The notes beneath the pieces are model-generated. The model was not told where the DNA came from, did no database searches, and saw only the letters and a list, made by a program, of their open reading frames with translations. Source: an uncultured Ruminococcus sp. (lineage in GTDB: Bacteria > Bacillota > Clostridia > Oscillospirales > Ruminococcaceae). Taken from it: DNA of 5,999 nt. The stretch's first letter is position 1; the number at the start of each line of letters is the position of its first letter. The stretch covers positions 1 through 5,999 of the forward strand of contig CAMVIL010000090.1 of assembly GCA_947167535.1 (NCBI GenBank), read 5' to 3'. Position numbers and translations under genes: made by a program. Of the stretch, positions 1-4,676 are shown piece after piece.

Positions 1-1
1 G

Positions 2-295
2 TTCGGCGACCTCTCTCTTTCAAGATCGAACTTCGAGATCACTTCCGTTAACGGCAGCACAAGACTCGGCAACAAGGAATTTCAGATGCTCGAATATATG
101 ATGCGCAACCCGCATATGCTTATCTCCACCGAAAAGTTCATGGAGAAGATCTGGGGCTTTGACAGCGATACCGAGATCAGCGTGGTGTGGGTGTATATCT
201 CATATATCCGCAAGAAACTTGCTTCCGTCGGGTCGAAGGTCACTATCCGCGCCGCAAGAGGCGCAGGTTACAGTCTGGAGTATGACGATGCTTAA
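2..295 (+). CDS. OmpR/PhoB-family response regulator, C-terminal DNA-binding domain (5' partial)
   Basis: The reading frame is open from base 2 and ends at TAA 293-295, giving 97 residues of a protein whose start lies outside the window. What remains is a complete winged-helix (Trans_reg_C) output domain: an N-terminal beta-sheet segment (FGDLSLSRSNFEITSVNG), the helix containing LGNKEFQMLEYMMRNP, the signature ISTEKFMEKIWGFD, the recognition-helix region VWVYISYIRKKL, and the C-terminal wing hairpin IRAARGAGYSLE. These are hallmark positions of the OmpR/PhoB family, which binds direct repeats at target promoters after phosphorylation of an N-terminal receiver domain (not visible here). An internal ATG at base 86 is not the true start, because the domain's first strands lie upstream of it. 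The kinase gene overlaps its 3' end, so the pair is almost certainly a cognate two-component system. Its regulon cannot be told from this window. Confidence 0.95.
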   Translation, partial: FGDLSLSRSNFEITSVNGSTRLGNKEFQMLEYMMRNPHMLISTEKFMEKIWGFDSDTEISVVWVYISYIRKKLASVGSKVTIRAARGAGYSLEYDDA

Positions 296-1655
296 AAAGC
301 TTAGCCTCAGGTTTTCAATTGCCGCGATAGCAGCGCTGTTCGTGATAGAAATGCTTCTGCTTATAAACGGGCTGAACCTCTGCCGCGCTCTCAAAGAGTC
401 GGACGAGGCTCTTGATATGCTTGTCAAAAACGACGGCAAGCTTTCCTATCGCGGCCGCGAGGAGTACTTCGTCCCCCGCGACCAGCCCCGCGAGGACGGC
501 GATGACGAGAATGTCTTTGCCCCCGAGCCGCCCGAAGATATGTCCTTTGAGAAAAAGAACGACGGCAGATTCTTCAACGATAAGCGCTCCGACACCGAGC
601 AGAAGTTTATCATCCGCTATTTCTATGCAAAGATAGACAGCAGCGGCGAGGTCACTTTCCTAAACACGGGGCACATCGCGACGATATCCAGCGAAACGGC
701 GCAGAAGTACGCCCTCGACGTCTACAAAAACGGCGACGAACGCGCATTCTATAACGGCATGGAGTTCCGCTACGCCGTCAGAAAACACAGCGACGGCAGC
801 GCTCTCGTCGTGTTCTACGATTTCAGCACGGGCATCGCCGCCGCCCTCTTCACAGCCAGACTCTCGGCAGCGATCGCGCTGGGTCTGCTGGTGGTGTTCT
901 CTGTGATAATCATACTGGTGTCAAAGCGGGTAGTTCGTCCCGTGGTGCGCAATTACGAAAAGCAGCGCCGCTTCATCACAGACGCAGGCCACGAGCTTAA
1001 AACTCCCCTTGCGATAATCCGCGCCAACACCGAGGTTCTCGAGATGACGGGCGGTGAGAACGAGTGGACGCGCAGCACGATAAACCAGACCGACCGCCTG
1101 AGCGAGCTTCTCGGTCAGATGCTGATGCTCGCCAAGTCCAGCGAGAGCCAGCGGGTCAGCTTCAACGAAGTGGATATGTCCGCGATGGCCAACGAGTTCG
1201 TTGACGATTTCTCGATACTATGTATGTCCAAGGGCAAGCCTCTCGAGGCAGAGATAGCCGACGGCGCAGTAGTTCTCGGCGACGAGAAGATGCTCAAAAT
1301 GCTCATCTCGACGCTTCTTGAGAACGCCGTCAAGTACGGCATGGAGGACAAGCCCATAGAGTTCAAGCTGAACGTGAGCCCCAAGCACCTTAAGTTCAGC
1401 GTGTCGAATCTGTGCTCCGACCCGCCTCAGGGAGATACCGAGCAGCTGTTTGACCGCTTCTACCGCGGCGACAGCTCCCGCACCCGCGAGACAGGCGGAA
1501 GCGGCATAGGCCTGTCGATAGCCAAGACGGTCACCGACGCACACAAGGGCAAAATAAGCTGCACGGTGGAGGGCGAGCGTGTGACCTTCAAGGTCAAGCT
1601 GCCTCTTAAACCCGCCGACAAGAAAGCCTCAAAGCGCCGCCTGAAAAGTGAATAA
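288..1655 (+). CDS. Membrane sensor histidine kinase (HisKA/HATPase_c)
   Basis: This gene encodes a 455-residue sensor kinase, the likely partner of the upstream regulator. Two ATGs (282 and 288) overlap the regulator's stop. I choose 288 because GGAG at 277-280 sits 7 nt before it and only 1 nt before 282. Domain order: TM1 about residues 8-28; an extracytoplasmic sensor region about 29-190 with a charged, Pro-rich stretch (about 60-105); TM2 about 192-213; then the dimerisation/phosphoacceptor helix with the H-box FITDAGHELKTPLAII (phospho-His H235); an N-box LLENAVKYG (N346); an F-box LFDRFYRGD (387-395); and a G-box GGSGIGLS (from G403). All catalytic motifs look intact. Only about 12 residues separate TM2 from the H-box helix, so a HAMP domain appears to be missing, which is known in some Firmicute kinases. 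The C-terminus is a short Lys/Arg-rich tail. The stimulus is unknown; nothing ties this kinase to B12, and a terminator separates it from the genes downstream. Confidence 0.95.
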   Translation: MLKKLSLRFSIAAIAALFVIEMLLLINGLNLCRALKESDEALDMLVKNDGKLSYRGREEYFVPRDQPREDGDDENVFAPEPPEDMSFEKKNDGRFFNDKRSDTEQKFIIRYFYAKIDSSGEVTFLNTGHIATISSETAQKYALDVYKNGDERAFYNGMEFRYAVRKHSDGSALVVFYDFSTGIAAALFTARLSAAIALGLLVVFSVIIILVSKRVVRPVVRNYEKQRRFITDAGHELKTPLAIIRANTEVLEMTGGENEWTRSTINQTDRLSELLGQMLMLAKSSESQRVSFNEVDMSAMANEFVDDFSILCMSKGKPLEAEIADGAVVLGDEKMLKMLISTLLENAVKYGMEDKPIEFKLNVSPKHLKFSVSNLCSDPPQGDTEQLFDRFYRGDSSRTRETGGSGIGLSIAKTVTDAHKGKISCTVEGERVTFKVKLPLKPADKKASKRRLKSE

Positions 1656-1671
1656 TGAAAACCTAGCTGAC

Positions 1672-1721
1672 AGCACGGATTTGTCGATTCATACAAAATT
1701 GACGATTCCGTGCTTCTTTTT
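1672..1721 (+). terminator. Intrinsic terminator of the two-component operon
   Basis: Starting 16 bp after the kinase stop, GCACGGA (1673-1679) pairs with TCCGTGC (1707-1713). The stem continues through one T-T mismatch into GTC/GAC (1683-1685 with 1701-1703) and GATT/AATT (1686-1689 with 1697-1700), leaving a 7-nt loop. The 3' arm is followed by TTCTTTTT (1714-1721). The long stem and U-rich tail make this a convincing rho-independent terminator. It isolates the kinase operon from the riboswitch-controlled genes. Confidence 0.88.
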
Positions 1722-1722
1722 G

Positions 1723-1751
1723 TTGAAAAAAGCAAAGATTTGTGGTATAAT
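1723..1751 (+). promoter_or_regulatory. Sigma-70 type promoter with extended -10
   Basis: TTGAAA (1723-1728) and a perfect TATAAT (1746-1751) are separated by 17 bp, the optimal spacing. TG at 1743-1744 gives the extended -10 (TGnTATAAT). Transcription should begin near 1757-1759, about 10 nt before the riboswitch P1 stem. The -35 box begins 2 bp after the U-tract of the preceding terminator. No operator repeat is evident, so control appears to act mainly on the RNA leader. Confidence 0.88.
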
Positions 1752-1767
1752 TGTTGTGGTATCAAAT

Positions 1768-1996
1768 TTGCCGCGGTTTGAAAGGCGCAAGGGGGCGAAG
1801 CCCCTGTTGCTGACCGAGTAGATCAATAGGGAAGTCGGTTTGAATCCGACGCAACTGCCATTACCGTGTATGTTCTTAAAGGGTACGCCACAGCACCGTG
1901 AAAGCGGTGCGGTCATTGCAGCATTCAGCTGTGAGAAGGCGGCGCACCTAAGCAGTTGATTCTGCGGAGCATGAGTCGGGAGAACTGCCGCGGCAG
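1768..1996 (+). promoter_or_regulatory. Cobalamin (B12) riboswitch aptamer
   Basis: Several features of the cobalamin aptamer occur in the right order. P1 closes the element: GCCGCGG (1770-1776) pairs exactly with CCGCGGC (1988-1994), extendable by T-A and T-G pairs. A P2-region hairpin follows (1787-1810, GCAAGGGGGC with loop GAA). Then comes the conserved core AATAGGGAA (1825-1833) and the P4 hairpin GTCGG (1834-1838) / CCGAC (1846-1850) with loop TTTGAAT, leading into GCAACTGCC. A candidate P5 is GTGTA (1866-1870) / TACGC (1884-1888). Peripheral hairpins lie at 1893-1910 and 1952-1965. The 3' side carries a B12 box, AGTCGGGAGAACTGCC (1974-1989), which matches AGYCMGGAGACCKGCC at 14 of 16 positions. 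The deviations (C/A to G, C to A) are modest. The family binds adenosyl-, methyl- or hydroxocobalamin; which form is preferred here cannot be read by eye. Some inner helices are my own manual folding. Confidence 0.9.
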
Positions 1997-2015
1997 GTCT
2001 GCGCTCACATCGGGC

Positions 2016-2035
2016 GCGGGTTTAGCTTTATCCGC
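2016..2035 (+). promoter_or_regulatory. Candidate P13 hairpin for kissing-loop regulation
   Basis: GCGG (2016-2019) pairs with CCGC (2032-2035), extended by G-U and U-A pairs. The loop contains CTTTA (2026-2030), the exact complement of TAAAG (1877-1881) in the loop of the candidate P5 hairpin. Cobalamin riboswitches use a loop-loop contact between L5 and a hairpin (P13) just downstream of P1 to couple ligand binding to expression, and this hairpin lies 20 nt after P1. The assignment is inference from complementarity. An alternative contact is GCTTT (2025-2029) with AAAGC (1901-1905). Confidence 0.5.
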
Positions 2036-2190
2036 TTTGGGCAAATTCGTCTGCCGTGTCACGGCGGCGAGGGGAAGGCGTAAGGTCAGTTTGTTCCGGA
2101 ATATCTGCGTCGGGGTGCGGCTCACGAAAAAAATCGTCGGGCTGTACCGTTGTTTGGTTTGCGCACTTTTTCGGGAGCTTGGCGTTCTTT

Positions 2191-2222
2191 ACGGCTTTTC
2201 GCAGGGCGGAGAGCCGTTTTTT
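2191..2222 (+). terminator. Riboswitch-controlled intrinsic terminator
   Basis: ACGGCT (2191-2196) pairs with AGCCGT (2212-2217). The stem continues inward with TTTCG (2197-2201) against CGGAG (2207-2211), including G-U pairs, to an 11-bp stem with a 5-nt CAGGG loop. Six T residues (2217-2222) follow. It lies 18 nt before the SD of the propeller gene, inside the same leader as the aptamer. This suggests that cobalamin binding promotes termination. Confidence 0.88.
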
Positions 2223-2240
2223 GATGCCGAGATCTTTTGA

Positions 2241-2246
2241 AAGGAG
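2241..2246 (+). promoter_or_regulatory. Shine-Dalgarno of the propeller gene
   Basis: AAGGAG is 8 nt before ATG 2255, which fixes that start over the in-frame ATG at 2267. It sits outside the terminator stem, so regulation is more likely transcriptional than by SD masking. Confidence 0.9.
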
Positions 2247-2254
2247 TCTTTTAA

Positions 2255-4639
2255 ATGAAAGGACTTATGAAAAAAGCAGCTGCTATGGCTGCTGCCTGCG
2301 TGCTCTCGGTCAGCGCGCTCCCTACCGCTGCTTCGGCTTTCGGCGGGGTAACGACAGTTGATACGCCCAAGGTAAAGACCGACACCGTCCTCAAGTGGGC
2401 GCAGCAGATCTCCGTGGGCTGGTCTAATTCTCCCAGTATGCCCGCCATCAACGGCGACGAGATCGTTTATGTAGCTTCCAACAAGCTTCAGGCTCTGGAC
2501 AAGAACACCGGCAAGAAGCTCGAGAAGACCGCAGACCTTGCTGCGAGCTTCAACTCCTACGGTGTAGTTCCGCCTCTGGCTGCCGACGGCAAGATCTTCG
2601 TTGCTATGGGCAAGGGCACCGTTCAGGCGTTTGACGCCGAGACCTTCCAGTCGCTGTGGGTATACCACGACGAGCTGGGCGGACAGTCCAACTCCGAGAT
2701 GGTCTACAAGGACGGCTATCTCTACACAGGCTTCTGGAACAGCGAGACTGCCGATGCAAACTTCGTATGCATCCCCACCGAAGACAAGAACACCGAGGAC
2801 GGTCTTGAGGAGCAGCAGGCAGCATGGAAATACACCACTGCAGGCGGCTACTACTGGGCAGGCGCTTATGTCTCCGACGATCTGGTAGTGTTCGGCACCG
2901 ACAACGGCGTGTCTGACGGCGACAGCAAGGGCAGCAAGCTCGTGGCTGTAAAGAAGAACGAGAGCATCGAGGCTGGCGAGGCTGTTGTAAGCTCCGAAGT
3001 CGATAATCTGTTCGGCGACCTGCGCTCGGCTATTACATACGACGAGAGCACAGGCTATTACTTCGTGACCTCCAAGGGCAAGCTGCTTATCCGCTTCCGC
3101 ATCGAAGGCGGCGAGATAAAGAATGTTCATTCTCTGGTGCTCCCCGGCGCTTCCACCTCTACTCCCATTGCGGCTAACGGCAGAGTATATGTCGGCGTTT
3201 GCGGCAAGGGTGCTTATCAGGAGTACTCGGGTCATCAGATCGCTGTCATCGACGCCAAGAGCTTCGAGATGGTATACGGCGTGCAGACAAACGGCTACTG
3301 CCAGTCCAGCGCCCTCGTTTCCAACAAGGACGGCGAGAATTACGTTTACTTCACTGCAAACTACACTCCCGGAAGAGTTTACGTTCTCCACGACAACGCT
3401 TCGATGACCGCTCCCGAGAAGACCGAGACCGTCACCCAGGCCGACGGCAGCACCGTTGAAGCCTGCCCGACCCTCTTCACTCCCGTAGGCAGCCACGCTC
3501 AGTACTGCCTGTGCAGTGTTGTAGCCGACGAGAACGGCGACCTGTTCTTCAAGAACGACTCTGGCGCTGTATTTGCGCTGGGCAGCAGACTTGACAAGGT
3601 CGAGGTAAGCGGCAAGACCCTCTACAAAGAAGGCGAGACTCTCGACAAGTACACCGTTACCGCTACCTATGCCAACGGCGTGCAGAAGGACATCACCGAC
3701 GTTGCTATCGCAGGCGAGGACAACGCTGCCGGCGAGCTTAAAGCAGGCAAGGGTGAAGTAAGCTTCGGCTTCGACGGCATGGAGTACGGCGACACCGACA
3801 CCGAGACTGGCCACGAGTACGACGCAGTTTACGGCGAGCTGGAGTACACCGTTCTCAGCGGCGAGGATTACGACAGACTTCAGGACACCATCGCGGCTAT
3901 CGACGCTATCGGCGAGGTTACTCTCGACAGCAAGGAAGCCATCGACAAGGCGTTTGAGCTGTACAACGGACTCAGCGATGACGCAAAGGAATTCGTCACC
4001 AACTACCAGACTCTCGAAGACGCAGTACAGAAGTACAATGACCTTTATGAGGAATCCCTCAAGGTCGGCAAGGTTGTCATCAAGGACAGCTACACCTGCA
4101 CCGACAGCGCTATCCGCATCAACTGGAACGCTGTTGAGAACGCAGACGGCTATGAGGTATTCTACAAGAACAAGGCTACAAACGAATTCGAGATAGTTGC
4201 CGACGTAAATGCAAAAACCCTGACTCACAAGGAGAAGTTCCTCCAGTCCGCAAGACTCTGGAAGTTCAAGGTACGCGCATACAAGAAGGTGAACGGCGAG
4301 AAGAAGTACGGCGCATTCTCGGCTGTAAAGCTCACAGCTACCAAGCCCGATCAGGCGGAGATCGTCAAGAAGAACTGCGTGACCGCAAAGCACACCATCA
4401 AGGTGGCATACAAGAAGGTCGCAAGAGTTGACGGCTATCAGGTACAGCTGTATGATGCAGCCGACAAGAAGTGGGTGACCGCTAAGTGGGTCAAGGACGG
4501 CAGCAAGACCAAGGCTGCGGTAAGCGGTCTTGTATCGGGCGAGAGCTTCAAGTTCCGCGTAAGAGCCTTCAAGACCGTTGACGGCAAGAAGATCTACGGC
4601 AAGTTCTCGAAGACCATTAAGCTTTCCACCAAAAAGTAA
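2255..4639 (+). CDS. Secreted PQQ-like beta-propeller protein with Ig-like, helical spacer and two FnIII domains
   Basis: The product has 794 residues. A Sec signal peptide (MKGLMKK, hydrophobic core, ASA cleavage after residue 28) sends it out of the cell. Residues about 45-445 form a PQQ-like beta-propeller with eight recognisable repeats. They begin near residues 62, 106, 148, 204, 259, 303, 353 and 421, each of the form (ING/ADG)-x-(IVYVA) followed by a (LQALD/VQAFD)-like strand. An Ig-like domain follows (about 446-535, LDKVEVSGKTLYKEGETLDKY). Next is an all-helical spacer (about 538-605, with LYNGLSDDAKEFV), then two fibronectin III domains (about 607-696 and 700-794). The mature protein has eight cysteines, six of them in the propeller (C172, C316, C349, C404, C418, C420). 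No LPXTG, transmembrane tail, dockerin or lipobox is present, so the protein is either free or held by a partner. Propellers of this class include quinoprotein enzymes, BamB-like scaffolds and ligand-binding surface proteins; I see no evidence for a quinone enzyme. Placement behind a B12 riboswitch suggests a role in corrinoid capture, which is inference. Confidence 0.93.
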   Translation: MKGLMKKAAAMAAACVLSVSALPTAASAFGGVTTVDTPKVKTDTVLKWAQQISVGWSNSPSMPAINGDEIVYVASNKLQALDKNTGKKLEKTADLAASFNSYGVVPPLAADGKIFVAMGKGTVQAFDAETFQSLWVYHDELGGQSNSEMVYKDGYLYTGFWNSETADANFVCIPTEDKNTEDGLEEQQAAWKYTTAGGYYWAGAYVSDDLVVFGTDNGVSDGDSKGSKLVAVKKNESIEAGEAVVSSEVDNLFGDLRSAITYDESTGYYFVTSKGKLLIRFRIEGGEIKNVHSLVLPGASTSTPIAANGRVYVGVCGKGAYQEYSGHQIAVIDAKSFEMVYGVQTNGYCQSSALVSNKDGENYVYFTANYTPGRVYVLHDNASMTAPEKTETVTQADGSTVEACPTLFTPVGSHAQYCLCSVVADENGDLFFKNDSGAVFALGSRLDKVEVSGKTLYKEGETLDKYTVTATYANGVQKDITDVAIAGEDNAAGELKAGKGEVSFGFDGMEYGDTDTETGHEYDAVYGELEYTVLSGEDYDRLQDTIAAIDAIGEVTLDSKEAIDKAFELYNGLSDDAKEFVTNYQTLEDAVQKYNDLYEESLKVGKVVIKDSYTCTDSAIRINWNAVENADGYEVFYKNKATNEFEIVADVNAKTLTHKEKFLQSARLWKFKVRAYKKVNGEKKYGAFSAVKLTATKPDQAEIVKKNCVTAKHTIKVAYKKVARVDGYQVQLYDAADKKWVTAKWVKDGSKTKAAVSGLVSGESFKFRVRAFKTVDGKKIYGKFSKTIKLSTKK

Positions 4640-4663
4640 TAAATCATAACTGACTTTGCCGAA

Positions 4664-4670
4664 GGGAGGG
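4664..4670 (+). promoter_or_regulatory. Shine-Dalgarno of the second operon gene
   Basis: GGGAGGG lies 6 nt before ATG 4677 in a 37-bp intergenic gap. The gap has no terminator hairpin and no promoter that I can see, so the downstream gene should share the riboswitch-controlled transcript. Confidence 0.9.
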
Positions 4671-4676
4671 CAGCGC

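Larger units (their letters stand above)
1997..2254 (+). other. Riboswitch expression platform and long leader
   Basis: These 258 bases between the aptamer and the start codon hold no credible gene. Structures seen in order: a hairpin at 2016-2035 (candidate P13); GCCGT (2053-2057) / ACGGC (2061-2065) with loop GTC; a small A-loop hairpin ACGA (2124-2127) / TCGT (2134-2137); GTGCG (2115-2119), which could pair with CGCAC (2162-2166) ahead of TTTTT (2167-2171) as a weak pause or secondary terminator; the strong terminator at 2191-2222; and the SD at 2241-2246. An open frame crosses the region but has no SD and starts inside the aptamer. The spacer is long for a simple switch, leaving room for a further layer of control. 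Confidence 0.7.

Noticed and set aside
159..287. Upstream extension of the kinase to ATG 159
   Set aside because: The added residues lie within the regulator coding sequence in another frame, have no SD and precede a normal kinase N-terminus. ATG 288 has GGAG at 7 nt.
2053..2090. A possible second cobalamin aptamer, prompted by GGGGAAGGCG at 2071-2080
   Set aside because: The short match is not accompanied by a P4 core, a second B12 box or a closing P1 stem.
1956..2240. Plus-strand open frame of 94 codons in the leader
   Set aside because: It starts inside the aptamer, has no SD, covers the P1/B12 box and the terminator, and its translation shows no domain. The RNA structures explain the region better.
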